Source: Rubrolithibacter danxiaensis (GTDB taxonomy: Bacteria > Bacteroidota > Bacteroidia > Sphingobacteriales > Sphingobacteriaceae). Taken from it: DNA of 64,000 nt. The translations under genes and the position numbers were made by a program. Positions 43,588 through 52,926 of this stretch are shown piece by piece. Positions within the stretch are counted from its first letter, which is position 1. Each line of letters starts with the position of its first letter. The DNA lies in assembly GCF_047272945.1 (NCBI RefSeq), contig NZ_JBKOPS010000003.1, positions 248,001-312,000 of the forward strand, written 5' to 3'. A model generated the notes under the pieces. It did not search any database. It was not told the origin of the DNA and saw only the letters and a list, made by a program, of their open reading frames with translations.

Positions 43588-44676
43588 TTAAAACTTCAGC
43601 GTATCGCCTTCATTCAGGCTGGAAAAGCCTACAGTTACTACCTTATCCCCCGCTTTAAGTCCTGATAAAACTTCTGCCCGGCCATCGTAGATTTTGCCGG
43701 TTTCTATCACGGCACGTTTAGCCTTGCCGTTTTCTGCTATATAAACATATTCGCCACTTTCTGATTTTTGGATCGCATTTACAGGTACGGTCAGTGCCTT
43801 GTTATTTCTATAATCCACAATTTTTAATACCGCCAGCATGTTTGGCCGGTAAATAGATTTGGAAGGTAGCTTAACTTCCACATTAAAGCTTCTTGAAACA
43901 GGATCAATAACTTTAGAAACAAATGTTAAACGTGTATTTAAAGAATCCTGGGCATCTGGCAACAGCACCTGTACCTCATCCCCCTGGTTTACTTTTGAAG
44001 CGTATGTTTCTGCAACCAAAGCCTTTGCCTTTAAATCGCTTGCGTTTACCACACGTATTCCTGACGCTCCGGGCATTACCGCCTGGCCTATTTTAAGATC
44101 CATTTGATCAACGGTACCAGAAATAGGTGATTTGATCTTATACATGGAAAGCTGAGAACGCAATACGCCCATTTGCTTTTCAAGTCCTTCCTTCTGGGTC
44201 TTCACATTCAGATACTGAACTTCCGTGCCTATTTTTTGTTCCCAAAGCGCTTTCTGGCGATTAAACAGATTTGTAGCAAGGTCTAATTGTGTTTGCAGCT
44301 GAGCCATATTCTGGCGAAGAACTTTATCATCTATCTGCGCCAACACCTGGCCTTTACTTACATGCTGACCTGCTTTAACATAAATAGCTGTTACCACACC
44401 CTGCATTTCGGGATTTACCTGCACGTTTTCTTCCGCATCTACCTTACCCTGCACCTCTACATAATTTTTAAAAACAACCGGTACCACTTCAGTAACATTC
44501 ACTTCACTTACTTTCTCAGCAGGTTTTTCGCCTACCTCACTTTCAAGCTTTGCTATTTTACTTTCAATTTCCGAGCGTTGTTTTTTCAGTTCGGCAAGTT
44601 CAGTTTTTTTATCTACCGCTTTTTTTCCGCAGGAAGCTATTATTAGAATTGTCGCTAAATAAATTAATCTTTTCAT
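43588..44676 (-). CDS. RND efflux periplasmic adaptor lipoprotein (membrane fusion protein)
   Basis: 362 residues. Lipobox Cys16 (ILIIASCGKKA) anchors it as a lipoprotein. A short N-terminal coiled coil (about 25-52) precedes the standard order of lipoyl half-motif (EMQGVVTAIYVKAGQHVSKGQVLAQID), helical hairpin (about 115-180), second lipoyl half (KIKSPISGTVDQMDLKIGQAV), beta barrel and membrane-proximal domain. It links the pump and the TolC-like channel. Gaps of 37 bp to the pump gene and 20 bp to tolC indicate one operon. Confidence 0.93.
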   Translation of the reverse strand: MKRLIYLATILIIASCGKKAVDKKTELAELKKQRSEIESKIAKLESEVGEKPAEKVSEVNVTEVVPVVFKNYVEVQGKVDAEENVQVNPEMQGVVTAIYVKAGQHVSKGQVLAQIDDKVLRQNMAQLQTQLDLATNLFNRQKALWEQKIGTEVQYLNVKTQKEGLEKQMGVLRSQLSMYKIKSPISGTVDQMDLKIGQAVMPGASGIRVVNASDLKAKALVAETYASKVNQGDEVQVLLPDAQDSLNTRLTFVSKVIDPVSRSFNVEVKLPSKSIYRPNMLAVLKIVDYRNNKALTVPVNAIQKSESGEYVYIAENGKAKRAVIETGKIYDGRAEVLSGLKAGDKVVTVGFSSLNEGDTLKF

Positions 44677-44696
44677 GATTATTAATTGTGATAATA

Positions 44697-46037
44697 TTAT
44701 TGAATACGTCCGTATGCTCTGTCTAAATCCACCTTGCTTATAAGAGCATCGTATAAAGCCTGGATATAATTATTTTGTGCCTCTTCAAGAGCGGTTTGTG
44801 CCTGCGTAACTTCCAGGCTTGAGCCTACACCCTGCTCGTATTTAATCCTCGAAACCCGCAACACCTCCTCGGCAAGAGACATATTACTTTTTTGATTATT
44901 CAAAGACTGGATTCCGTTGGTATACATAACACGGGCCTGTTCCTGCTGAAGCTGTAAGCCATTCTTTACGGTATTTAGCATGTTCTCAGACTTTTGAACA
45001 GCAATTTTTGCCTGTCTCACCTGGTTGAGTCGCTGGAAGCCGCTAAAAATTGGAACATTGAGCTGAAGGCCTACTACTACTGTAGGAAATTTTTCATCGA
45101 GAAGATTAGAAAACTGGTCACTCTGAAAATTATAAGAACCACTGCCAAAAGCGGCTAAAGAAGGAAGTGCCTCTGATTTAATCCGTTGTAAATCCAACTG
45201 ATTTAACTTCTTCTGCGTTTCCAACAGACCATATTCGATGCGTTTCCGGTATGCAGTAGTATCTGGTTCAACCGATAAATCCGTTTCCAGTTTAATATCT
45301 TCAATTTTATCGGTCAACTTCAGGTTATCTGCAACTGGCATTCCCATCTGAAATTTAAGAAGCTGATAACCAAGAGCAAGCAAGCGAACCGTATTTTCTC
45401 TTGTTGTTGATAGGTTATTATACAAAACCTGGATTCGTGACAGATCAATTTTTTCAACAAATCCCTGCTCATTTAATGCTGTTGTTTCGTTCAATTGCTT
45501 TTTAAGCTGATTCAGATTTGCATCTATAAGTTTCAGCTGCTCTCCATTAACTAAAACCTGATAATATGCTTTTGTAACTGCAATTTCTGTTTCAATTTTT
45601 GTCCTGTTAAACGCTCTTTGCGAAAGCTCTTTATACGTTTTAGATGCTTTCAAACCAACTAAATAGGTCCCATTAAAAAGCAGTTGCGAAACGCTCAACC
45701 CTGCATTTGCCTGATATTTTACCCCAAATTTTACAGGAATAAAGGTGCCTGGCTGATTAAAAAACTCTCCGGGCAACAAGGTAGTTGGAATTTTTAAATA
45801 ATCCTGCAAGGCAGCACTTCCACTTACCTGCGGTAGTCCGATGCCTATAGTTTCCTTCACTTTATAGTTTGCACTTTCAATATCCAAGCGGGCATTCTTC
45901 ATCGAGTCCTGGTTTGCATATGCATAATCCAAACATTGCTGCAGGTTGAATTCGTGCGTTTGCCCTCCCGGATTGTCCTGAGCTTTTACAAACAGCGTTG
46001 AAAAGCTTAAAAGACCTATTAGAAAAAGATATCTCAT
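44697..46037 (-). CDS. TolC-family outer-membrane efflux channel
   Basis: 446 residues with signal peptide (MRYLFLIGLLSFSTLFVKAQ). The duplicated outer-membrane-efflux domain is clear: FNLQQCLDYAYANQDSMKNARLDIE at the start of repeat one, and the second repeat around YGLLETQKKLNQLDLQRIKSEALPSLAAFG, ending VTQAQTALEEAQNNYIQALYDALISKVDLDRAYG. Forms the exit duct of the RND system. 13 bp after the TetR gene. Confidence 0.93.
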   Translation of the reverse strand: MRYLFLIGLLSFSTLFVKAQDNPGGQTHEFNLQQCLDYAYANQDSMKNARLDIESANYKVKETIGIGLPQVSGSAALQDYLKIPTTLLPGEFFNQPGTFIPVKFGVKYQANAGLSVSQLLFNGTYLVGLKASKTYKELSQRAFNRTKIETEIAVTKAYYQVLVNGEQLKLIDANLNQLKKQLNETTALNEQGFVEKIDLSRIQVLYNNLSTTRENTVRLLALGYQLLKFQMGMPVADNLKLTDKIEDIKLETDLSVEPDTTAYRKRIEYGLLETQKKLNQLDLQRIKSEALPSLAAFGSGSYNFQSDQFSNLLDEKFPTVVVGLQLNVPIFSGFQRLNQVRQAKIAVQKSENMLNTVKNGLQLQQEQARVMYTNGIQSLNNQKSNMSLAEEVLRVSRIKYEQGVGSSLEVTQAQTALEEAQNNYIQALYDALISKVDLDRAYGRIQ

Positions 46038-46050
46038 AAAAATTTAAGTT

Positions 46051-46665
46051 TTAGTCTTCGTCAGTTATATGCTTATAGTTGTTTATTAATTTATGGCCTT
46101 TCAGTGTACAGATGCCATATAAAAAATGGGCTGTCAATTCAGTCAAAACCCTGGAAATACTGTATTCTTTCACGGGGAATGTTGTTTGATTAAATATTAA
46201 ATCAATTTGTTCAATTCGCATTCTTGTTATAATATCTACGTCAAGTTCTTTTCTGTAATAGCCTTCCTGTATTCCTCTTAGCAGGTTTTGCCTTATTTTT
46301 TTATAAAAAATATTCTCTCTGAAAGCTTTAAAAACCTGCCAAGCCTCCCGATGATACTTTTGCAGATCGTAAAAAAGCGTCGGATTCATATTAGATAGCA
46401 TTACCTCCGTATGTGTTACAGCTTCAAAAACTTCATCGATAGCATTTTTTGCTTTTTGTGAAGTTGCATCCATCACACACACCTGGTTTTCCATCTTATC
46501 ACTCATTAGCAGCACAACTAACTCGTTCTTATCTTTAAAATGCTGATAAATTGTCTTCTTTGATATTCCAAGATGCCTTGAAATATCATCCATGGTTACA
46601 CTCTTTATTCCAAAAGTGCAAAACAGCCGGTCTGCTTCTTTAATTATATGTTGTTTTAAATCCAA
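46051..46665 (-). CDS. TetR/AcrR-family repressor of the efflux operon
   Basis: 204 residues from a TTG at 46665; no in-frame ATG lies upstream and the helix-turn-helix begins near residue 10, so a later start would cut the domain. The DNA-binding domain (about 5-55) has FGIKSVTMDDISRHLGISKKTIYQHFKDKNEL. The C-terminal helices form the ligand pocket. It is the first gene of the operon it most likely represses: a perfect 9 bp inverted repeat overlaps its promoter (46697-46724). Confidence 0.92.
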   Translation of the reverse strand: MDLKQHIIKEADRLFCTFGIKSVTMDDISRHLGISKKTIYQHFKDKNELVVLLMSDKMENQVCVMDATSQKAKNAIDEVFEAVTHTEVMLSNMNPTLFYDLQKYHREAWQVFKAFRENIFYKKIRQNLLRGIQEGYYRKELDVDIITRMRIEQIDLIFNQTTFPVKEYSISRVLTELTAHFLYGICTLKGHKLINNYKHITDED

Positions 46666-46687
46666 GTCACATTTCTTTATTTCGTCG

Positions 46688-46724
46688 CAAAACTATGGAA
46701 ACTTTTTTCAATTCCAAAGTTTCC
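46688..46724 (-). promoter_or_regulatory. Promoter and TetR-type operator of the efflux operon
   Basis: Minus strand: TTTG (46718-46715), 19 bp, TAGTTTTG (46695-46688), an exact Bacteroidota promoter. A perfect inverted repeat GGAAACTTT (46697-46705) / AAAGTTTCC (46716-46724) with a 10 bp spacer covers the space between and over the -33. A 28 bp palindrome in this place fits a TetR-dimer operator that blocks RNA polymerase. Confidence 0.75.
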
Positions 46725-46785
46725 GAAAAAAATTATTCTTCTTCTTTACTTTATTAATCGGGCAAGGGGAAAAGATTTAAAACTG

Positions 46786-46793
46786 TAACTTTG
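46786..46793 (+). promoter_or_regulatory. Bacteroidota -7 element upstream of purB
   Basis: TAACTTTG fits TAnnTTTG, 17 bp before the purB ATG. No clear -33. Confidence 0.45.
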
Positions 46794-46810
46794 GCCGAAA
46801 TTATAGTTGT

Positions 46811-48154
46811 ATGAGCTTTTCATCTTTATACGCCATTTCTCCGGTAGATGGCCGATATAGAAAAACTACGCACGAACTGGCTTCCTATTTTTCTGAAGCA
46901 GCTTTAATTGAGTTCAGGGTGTATGTTGAAATAGAATATTTTATTGCATTATGCGAACTGCCCTTACCGCAGCTGTCAGCTTTTGATGCTAACCGTTTTA
47001 CTGATTTAAGGGATATTTATGAGCGTTTTCATGAAGATGATGCAGAGCGGATAAAGGAAATAGAACAGATTACGAATCACGATGTAAAGGCTGTCGAATA
47101 CTTCATTAAGGAAAAGTTTGATGCTTTGGGATTAAGTGAATTTAAAGAATTTATACACTTTGGATTAACTTCTCAGGATATAAATAATACCGCGATCCCT
47201 CATTCGTTTAAGATAGCGTTAGAGAAAAGCTACCTTCCTGCAGTACATGACCTGGTTGACCGTTTGCGTAAATTATCGAACGACTGGGAGCATATACCTA
47301 TGCTTGCTCATACACACGGACAACCTGCCTCTCCTACCCGTTTAGGGAAAGAATTGCGGGTATATGTTGAGCGATTGGAGAACCAGTTGCAATTACTAAA
47401 ACATATTCCATTTTCAGCCAAGTTTGGGGGCGCAACAGGAAACTTTAACGCACATTCCATTGCGTATCCGGCAATTGACTGGGTTGTTTTTGCCAACCAA
47501 TTTGTAAACAACCGCTTAAAGCTTTCCCGTTCGCAGCATACTACCCAGATTGAGCATTACGATAATTTCGCGGCGCATTGCGATGCTTTAAAGAGAATCA
47601 ATAATATCCTTATTGATCTGAACCGCGATATGTGGACCTATATTTCCATGAATTATTTCCGCCAGAAAATTAAAGCAGGTGAAGTAGGATCATCAGCTAT
47701 GCCGCATAAGGTAAATCCTATTGATTTTGAAAATTCAGAAGGAAACCTGGGTATTGCCAACGCCCTTTTTGAACATCTTGCTGCCAAACTTCCTGTTTCA
47801 AGGCTGCAACGGGATCTGACAGATTCGACAGTATTAAGAAATATTGGCGTTCCGGTAGCGCATACATTAATAGCTATTAAATCAACCGAAAAAGGATTAA
47901 ATAAGCTCTTACTTGATGAAAATAAAATAAAGGCAGATCTGGAAGCAAACTGGGCAGTTGTAGCTGAAGCGATACAGACAATCCTGAGACGAGAAGGCTA
48001 TCCTAACCCCTACGAAGCATTAAAAGAACTAACACGAACCAATAATTCTGTAAACGCGGCTACAATTTCCTCCTTTGTAGAAATATTAAACATTCGTGAT
48101 GAGGTAAAAGATGAAATACGCAAAATAAGCCCTGCTACGTACACAGGAATTTAA
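46811..48154 (+). CDS. purB: Adenylosuccinate lyase
   Basis: 447 residues, of the E. coli-like long PurB class. It acts at two steps of purine synthesis, SAICAR to AICAR and adenylosuccinate to AMP. Blocks: SPVDGRYRKTTHELASYFSE at the N-terminus, FIHFGLTSQDINNTAIP, LAHTHGQPASPTRLGKE and the mobile-loop signature GSSAMPHKVNPIDFENSEGN with its serine. Transcribed alone from a short leader. Confidence 0.96.
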   Translation: MSFSSLYAISPVDGRYRKTTHELASYFSEAALIEFRVYVEIEYFIALCELPLPQLSAFDANRFTDLRDIYERFHEDDAERIKEIEQITNHDVKAVEYFIKEKFDALGLSEFKEFIHFGLTSQDINNTAIPHSFKIALEKSYLPAVHDLVDRLRKLSNDWEHIPMLAHTHGQPASPTRLGKELRVYVERLENQLQLLKHIPFSAKFGGATGNFNAHSIAYPAIDWVVFANQFVNNRLKLSRSQHTTQIEHYDNFAAHCDALKRINNILIDLNRDMWTYISMNYFRQKIKAGEVGSSAMPHKVNPIDFENSEGNLGIANALFEHLAAKLPVSRLQRDLTDSTVLRNIGVPVAHTLIAIKSTEKGLNKLLLDENKIKADLEANWAVVAEAIQTILRREGYPNPYEALKELTRTNNSVNAATISSFVEILNIRDEVKDEIRKISPATYTGI

Positions 48155-48209
48155 CCCGTCATCAACAGGTCAAAAGTTTTTCCTGCAGGCGGGATGCTTT
48201 AAAATTTGG

Positions 48210-48217
48210 TATTTTTG
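48210..48217 (+). promoter_or_regulatory. Bacteroidota -7 element upstream of the Nfu gene
   Basis: TATTTTTG fits TAnnTTTG, 15 bp before the ATG at 48233. It favours this start over one at 48206, which would lie upstream of the promoter element. Confidence 0.5.
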
Positions 48218-48232
48218 TATAAAAATAATTGT

Positions 48233-48790
48233 ATGGCTACTAATATTAACGTATATACCGAGAGTACCCCCAACCCGGCAACAATGAAGTTCCTGGTGAA
48301 TAAATTGCTTTTAAATGGTAGTGTTGACTATCCAACAAAAGAAAGCGCAGAAACATCTCCTTTTGCTAAAGAACTATTCAAGTTCAATTTCGTGAACGGA
48401 GTATTTTTCGCCAGTAATTTTGTTACAGTTACTAAAACAGAAACTGCAGACTGGGCAGATATAGAAGACATCCTGAAGGAGTTTGTAAAAGGTGCTGTTG
48501 AATCAGAACTTGCGATTAAGGAAACAGCCCATACCGAAACTCCTGACTTTGAAGGAACGGAGGCTGAAATTAAAATCCAACAGATACTACATGATTATGT
48601 TCGTCCGGCGGTAGAACAGGATGGCGGAGCAATCAGCTATAAATCGTTCAACGAGGGTGTAGTAACCGTAGAGCTTCGCGGGTCTTGCAGCGGCTGCCCT
48701 TCTTCAACTATTACATTAAAGGCGGGTATAGAAAACCTGTTAAAAAGAATGGTACCGGAAGTAACCGAGGTTGTTGCGGACGCAATGTAA
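48233..48790 (+). CDS. Nfu/NifU-like iron-sulfur cluster scaffold protein
   Basis: 185 residues from the ATG at 48233. An N-terminal Nfu_N domain (about 4-90, TESTPNPATMKFLVNK) is followed by the NifU C-terminal domain (about 108-180, QILHDYVRPAVEQDGGAISYKSF) with the cluster-binding CxxC in RGSCSGCPSSTITLK. It carries and delivers 4Fe-4S clusters in the cytoplasm. Probable clients encoded nearby include MtaB, SdaA and the Nuo subunits. Confidence 0.93.
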   Translation: MATNINVYTESTPNPATMKFLVNKLLLNGSVDYPTKESAETSPFAKELFKFNFVNGVFFASNFVTVTKTETADWADIEDILKEFVKGAVESELAIKETAHTETPDFEGTEAEIKIQQILHDYVRPAVEQDGGAISYKSFNEGVVTVELRGSCSGCPSSTITLKAGIENLLKRMVPEVTEVVADAM

Positions 48791-48795
48791 AATAA

Positions 48796-48819
48796 AAAAG
48801 CGACTCCTCAGTCGCTTTT
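48796..48819. terminator. Bidirectional terminator overlapping the 3' end of the IMPase gene
   Basis: AAAAGCGACT (48796-48805) pairs with AGTCGCTTTT (48810-48819), 10 bp stem, loop CCTC. The stem lies 6 bp past the Nfu stop and includes the last codons of the convergent inositol-monophosphatase gene, whose stop is at 48808. Confidence 0.75.
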
Positions 48820-49611
48820 CTTATTAAAATGCTTTTGCACGATTGACAAAAGTGAGCCAGCAATCTTTCCGTTTGTTGCCACAACTTCTCTTGAAACAGG
48901 AAACTCTTCTTCTCCTGTAAAATTAACAACTTCACCTCCTGCTTCCCGAACTAAAACAATGCCTGCAGCAATATCCCACAGGTTAATGTTGTATTCAAAA
49001 TATCCGTCAAAACGCCCGCAGGCTGTGTAGGCAAGATCAACAGCAGCAGAGCCGATGCGACGTAAGCCCTGGCATCTTTGAGTTAATTCTCTGAATAAAT
49101 TTATGTACAGCTCCAGTTTATCAAAATTGTAAAATGGAAAGCCGGTTGCGAGCAGCGATTTTTCAACCGTTTCATTCCCGGAAACAGAAATTTTATTGCC
49201 GTTCAGGTATGCGCCACCATTTTTCCAGGCGCTAAAACATTCGTCACGGTTAATCTCATAAACAACTCCTAAAACTAGCTCATTGTCCTGCTGAAGCGCT
49301 ATGCTGATTGAAAAAGCAGGAATACCATGAATAAAATTAGTAGTTCCATCCAAAGGATCGACAATCCAGTTAAACGCTTCTCCTTTTTTGTTAATGGTTT
49401 TTTCTTCTGTTATAAAACCTGCTTCAGGTAGTAATTCCTGAAGTTTCTTTACAATTTTCTGTTCTGCTGTTTTATCAACATAAGAAACAAGGTCGTTTAC
49501 TCCTTTATATTCAATATGCTGCTGATTAAAATGGAGATTTTCGTGGCGTATAAATTCACCAACTTCATAAACCAGACTGATAACGCCATCAGTTAAATCC
49601 TTTAAATTCAT
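48808..49611 (-). CDS. Inositol monophosphatase family protein
   Basis: 267 residues. Li-sensitive Mg phosphatase fold with FITEEKT, the IVDPLDGTTNFIHGIPAF metal motif and the second signature LWDIAAGIVLVREAGG. Substrates of bacterial homologues include inositol-1-phosphate and PAP/adenosine bisphosphate (CysQ-like). The sequence matches the SuhB-like branch better than CysQ. The start is 1 bp after the lgt stop, so it is in the mtaB-lgt operon. No close biochemical link to its neighbours. Confidence 0.92.
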   Translation of the reverse strand: MNLKDLTDGVISLVYEVGEFIRHENLHFNQQHIEYKGVNDLVSYVDKTAEQKIVKKLQELLPEAGFITEEKTINKKGEAFNWIVDPLDGTTNFIHGIPAFSISIALQQDNELVLGVVYEINRDECFSAWKNGGAYLNGNKISVSGNETVEKSLLATGFPFYNFDKLELYINLFRELTQRCQGLRRIGSAAVDLAYTACGRFDGYFEYNINLWDIAAGIVLVREAGGEVVNFTGEEEFPVSREVVATNGKIAGSLLSIVQKHFNKKSD

Positions 49612-49612
49612 C

Positions 49613-50776
49613 TCAGCTTATTATTTCTCTTTTTTTATACGCAGTAACCGACCAGATTACGCCAGCAATTCCTGCAAGTACCAGTATCAATGAAATTAAT
49701 TCTGCTTGTGTAAATACCAGACCGAACGCATGATAGGTTGCATTTACCCGAATATGCTCAATCCAGAAACGCTCTATGCCGTTTAGTATTAAATACACAG
49801 ACCATATCAAACCTGGCATTTTAATTTTTTTCCGGATAGACCACAGAAATAAAAAGAGAATGAGGCAAATTACAGCTTCATAAAATGATGTCGGATACAC
49901 GCCGGCAGGCAATTCATTGCAATACTTGCCGGTACATCCGGGAATAAAAACTCCTTCATGTACAACATTATGCGGAAACTTGAAAGACCACATCCAGTCG
50001 GGTGCCCAGCTTAAAAAAGATGGTTTTGCTGATGTTACGGGAATTCCCCAGTCGCCGTCTCCCGACAAATGACAGCCTACACGTCCCACCGCGTAGGCAA
50101 GCATCATTCCCGGAGCACCAATATCCAGCATATGAACCGGTTTTATTCCGTTTTTATTTGCCAGATAAAGAACTGCCGCTCCACCACAAATTAAACCACC
50201 GTAAAAAGTTAAACCGCTAAATGAAAGCAGGCCGCCGATGGGATCTTTTACAAACTGATCCCAATGCTCCAGGTTATCAAAGATCTTCGCCCCAAGAAAA
50301 CCCCAGATCGCCGCCCATACAATCAGGTTACCCATTAGCTGATGAGGATGAACCGTTTCTTCTACAATTTTAGGTTGAGGAAGCTTGCTTTTATTTTTCT
50401 CGCTATAAGCCCAGTAAACAAAGACTGCTGCTAAAAGCAAGCCGCCAACAATATTTCCCTTGGCAGAAAGAATAAAATTCTGAGGATCGTTTACAAACTC
50501 AGCATAATTTAAAACAGCATATAAAAGTTTATATCCTATTAAAAAACCAAAGAAACCGTTAAAAAAAAGTTCGGCTACCGAAGCTGGTTTGCCAATTGTA
50601 ACCGTATGTTTAGAAGGTTTTAATATCCCTTCAGCCTCTTTACGTTTAAGTTCTTGCGAAAAAGCCCAGTAACCAGCAACAAATGCGAGTGCAACAAAAA
50701 AACCAAAAGTTTGTATAGGCAACGGAACCTTGATACCTGTTAGGTATTCAATTAAATAGGAAATGGTTGGAAACAT
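49613..50776 (-). CDS. lgt: Prolipoprotein diacylglyceryl transferase
   Basis: 387 residues, longer than the E. coli protein (291), as is common in Bacteroidota. Transfers diacylglycerol from phosphatidylglycerol to the lipobox cysteine of prolipoproteins, so it is needed for the many lipoproteins in this window. About seven to eight membrane helices. The Lgt signature is divergent: [17 protein letters not shown] in place of the usual GRxGNFxNxE. An inserted loop of about 40 residues (about 125-165) accounts for some of the extra length. 34 bp after mtaB. Confidence 0.9.
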   Translation of the reverse strand: MFPTISYLIEYLTGIKVPLPIQTFGFFVALAFVAGYWAFSQELKRKEAEGILKPSKHTVTIGKPASVAELFFNGFFGFLIGYKLLYAVLNYAEFVNDPQNFILSAKGNIVGGLLLAAVFVYWAYSEKNKSKLPQPKIVEETVHPHQLMGNLIVWAAIWGFLGAKIFDNLEHWDQFVKDPIGGLLSFSGLTFYGGLICGGAAVLYLANKNGIKPVHMLDIGAPGMMLAYAVGRVGCHLSGDGDWGIPVTSAKPSFLSWAPDWMWSFKFPHNVVHEGVFIPGCTGKYCNELPAGVYPTSFYEAVICLILFLFLWSIRKKIKMPGLIWSVYLILNGIERFWIEHIRVNATYHAFGLVFTQAELISLILVLAGIAGVIWSVTAYKKREIIS

Positions 50777-50810
50777 GCCCTAAATATACAGGTTGATTTT
50801 GAAATTGAAA

Positions 50811-52130
50811 TTAATGAATCAAAACTTCTGCCGCTTCTCTCACTTCTACTTCTCCTTCCGGAGCTATGGAAACAAGCTTTACCGCTTTTAATTCATTTAC
50901 AAGAACCGGATCGTATTTCGCCCTGACTTTTACATAATTCGGTGTAAATCCTGTCATCATCCCCTCTTTCTCATCCGCCTCAAACAAAACAACCTGATCA
51001 CTGCCTAATTGTGTTTCGTAAAAAGCACGACGCTTTTTTTCTGACAGAATGTGAAGCATTTTACTTCTATCGGCACGTTGTGCACCAGGAACCGGATCAG
51101 GCATTTCTATCGCTACTGTATTTTCTCGCTCCGAATAGGTAAATACGTGCAAATAGGAAATATCAAGCTGGTTAATAAAATTATATGTTTCTATAAAATC
51201 TTCCCGGGTTTCACCTGGAAAACCAACAATAACATCCACTCCGATACAGCAATCAGGCATTAAAGATTTAATTTTAGAAACTCGTTCGGCGTACAGTTCC
51301 CTCTTATAACGGCGGCGCATCAATCCCAGAATCTTGTTGGATCCGGATTGCAAAGGAATATGAAAATGAGGAACAAAACGCTGAGAAGCAGCTACAAAAG
51401 CAATTACTTCATCGCTTAAAAGATTTGGTTCAATAGAAGAAATCCGGATACGTTCGATGCCTTCAACCTGATCCAGTGCTTTCACTAGATCTAAAAATTT
51501 ATCTTCACGCTGTCCGTTCCTGATTCCGAAATCGCCGATATTTACACCTGTTAAAACAATTTCTTTTACTCCCGAATCGGCGATACGCTCTGCCTGAAAG
51601 ACAATATTTTCAATGGTATCACTTCGGCTTTTACCCCGTGCAAGAGGAATTGTACAAAAAGTACAGGAATAATCGCAGCCGTCCTGAACTTTGAGAAAAG
51701 TACGGGTGCGGTCTGCAAGCGAGTAAGATGAAACAAATTCATTTACCTCAGCAATAGGCTGATTAAATATCTGTGCTTTAGGTTTCTTTGTAAGGTCGGT
51801 AATGTGATCAACTATCTGGAACTTTTCAGCAGCTCCCAGCACCATATCAACACCCGGAATTTCTGCAATTTCTTTTGGTTTCAACTGCGCATAACAGCCT
51901 ACAATGGTTACATAGGCATTTGGAGAGTATTTTAACGCTTCCTTTACCACTTTCCGGCATTTTTTGTCAGCATGGTCCGTTACCGAACAGGTATTAATTA
52001 CATATACATCGGCCTTATTTGTAAAATCAACTATTTGAAACCCGGCCTGGCTGAAAAGCCTGCCAATGGTTGATGTTTCAGAATAATTTAACTTACACCC
52101 CAGCGTATAAAATGCTACTTTCTTGCTCAT
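50811..52130 (-). CDS. mtaB: tRNA threonylcarbamoyladenosine methylthiotransferase
   Basis: 439 residues from the ATG at 52130; a TTG two codons upstream is not preferred. Radical SAM enzyme making ms2t6A37 in tRNA. UPF0004 domain with TLGCKLNYSET and Cys clusters NTCSVT and VGCYAQ, the radical SAM motif CDYSCTFC (CxxxCxxC), and a TRAM domain at the C-terminus. CKLN and the KxRSR spacing distinguish it from MiaB and RimO. It carries two 4Fe-4S clusters. First gene of the mtaB-lgt-IMPase unit; a -7 element lies 10 bp upstream. Confidence 0.93.
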   Translation of the reverse strand: MSKKVAFYTLGCKLNYSETSTIGRLFSQAGFQIVDFTNKADVYVINTCSVTDHADKKCRKVVKEALKYSPNAYVTIVGCYAQLKPKEIAEIPGVDMVLGAAEKFQIVDHITDLTKKPKAQIFNQPIAEVNEFVSSYSLADRTRTFLKVQDGCDYSCTFCTIPLARGKSRSDTIENIVFQAERIADSGVKEIVLTGVNIGDFGIRNGQREDKFLDLVKALDQVEGIERIRISSIEPNLLSDEVIAFVAASQRFVPHFHIPLQSGSNKILGLMRRRYKRELYAERVSKIKSLMPDCCIGVDVIVGFPGETREDFIETYNFINQLDISYLHVFTYSERENTVAIEMPDPVPGAQRADRSKMLHILSEKKRRAFYETQLGSDQVVLFEADEKEGMMTGFTPNYVKVRAKYDPVLVNELKAVKLVSIAPEGEVEVREAAEVLIH

Positions 52131-52140
52131 AATCAAGCTG

Positions 52141-52148
52141 CAAAGATA
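52141..52148 (-). promoter_or_regulatory. Bacteroidota -7 element upstream of mtaB
   Basis: TATCTTTG on the minus strand fits TAnnTTTG, 10 bp before the ATG. A TTTC word sits 19 bp further upstream, one base off the -33 TTTG. Confidence 0.5.
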
Positions 52149-52163
52149 ATTAAGATTGGCTTA

Positions 52164-52220
52164 AGGTGAAAGGAGTATTAAAAGGTTAAAGGTAAAAGGT
52201 TTGAGGCCTTAGGTTTTAAG
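52164..52220. repeat. Degenerate short direct repeats in the mtaB-ubiX spacer
   Basis: The spacer has irregular tandem words such as AGGTGAAAGG, AAAAGGTTAAAGG, TAAAAGGTTTGAGG and CCTTAGGTTTTAAG. Related words occur at 53885-53935, 55210-55255 and 57948-57985, always between genes. Confidence 0.5.
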
Positions 52221-52275
52221 TTTTAAAATTAAATAGCTGGCTCGATTTTTCATTTACTCCTCAGTCAATATATTT

Positions 52276-52839
52276 TTATCTACCCCATCTATAAGAGTCA
52301 GCTTCCAACCCAGCCAGATCTATTACGCGGCTTATTACGGTTCCGGCAAGCTCTTCTATTGTTTTTGGCAAGCTGTAAAAAGAAGGAGTTGCCGGGCAAA
52401 TAATTCCACCGGCTTCAGTCACTGTTTTCATATTATTTATATGTATGAGGCTGAACGGTGTTTCCCGAACAACAAGAATCACTTTACGCCTTTCTTTTAG
52501 TATAACATCTACTGCACGGGTAGTAAGATCATTGGAAACTCCGGAAGCAATTCTGCCTAAAGTTCCCATCGAACAGGGACATATAATCATTGTATCAAAC
52601 TTTGCCGAGCCAGAGGCAAAGGGAGCTTTAAAATCATTTTTTTCGTAAAAGTTAAACGGGTAGTTAGTGTAATTTTCTTCACCTATCTCGTATCTCCAAA
52701 CATCCCTGGAATTGTCAGACATTACTACCCCTATTTCTTCCCATTGATCCTTAAGCGTTGTTAAGGTATCAAAAAGCAGCTTCGCATAAATCGATCCGCT
52801 TGCGCCGCTTACAGCAACAATAATTTTACGCTTATTCAT
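52276..52839 (-). CDS. ubiX: Flavin prenyltransferase UbiX
   Basis: 187 residues. Makes prenylated FMN for UbiD-type decarboxylases. Motifs: IIVAVSGASGSIYAKLLFDTL, the SGSAKFDTMIICPCSMGTLGRIASGVSNDLTTRAVDV block and VVRETPFSLIHINNM with ICPATPSFYSLP. No ubiD is in the window. A -7 element and a hairpin-bearing RNA candidate lie upstream. Confidence 0.95.
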   Translation of the reverse strand: MNKRKIIVAVSGASGSIYAKLLFDTLTTLKDQWEEIGVVMSDNSRDVWRYEIGEENYTNYPFNFYEKNDFKAPFASGSAKFDTMIICPCSMGTLGRIASGVSNDLTTRAVDVILKERRKVILVVRETPFSLIHINNMKTVTEAGGIICPATPSFYSLPKTIEELAGTVISRVIDLAGLEADSYRWGR

Positions 52840-52846
52840 CTCTCAG

Positions 52847-52854
52847 CAAAGATA
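52847..52854 (-). promoter_or_regulatory. Bacteroidota -7 element upstream of ubiX
   Basis: TATCTTTG on the minus strand fits TAnnTTTG, 7 bp before the ubiX ATG. No -33 at the usual distance. Confidence 0.45.
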
Positions 52855-52926
52855 AATAACAGATTTCCAAAGCAGGAATTTAAATTGCTATGGGGCAAAA
52901 TTGGTTCTTATTTTCACAGATAACAT

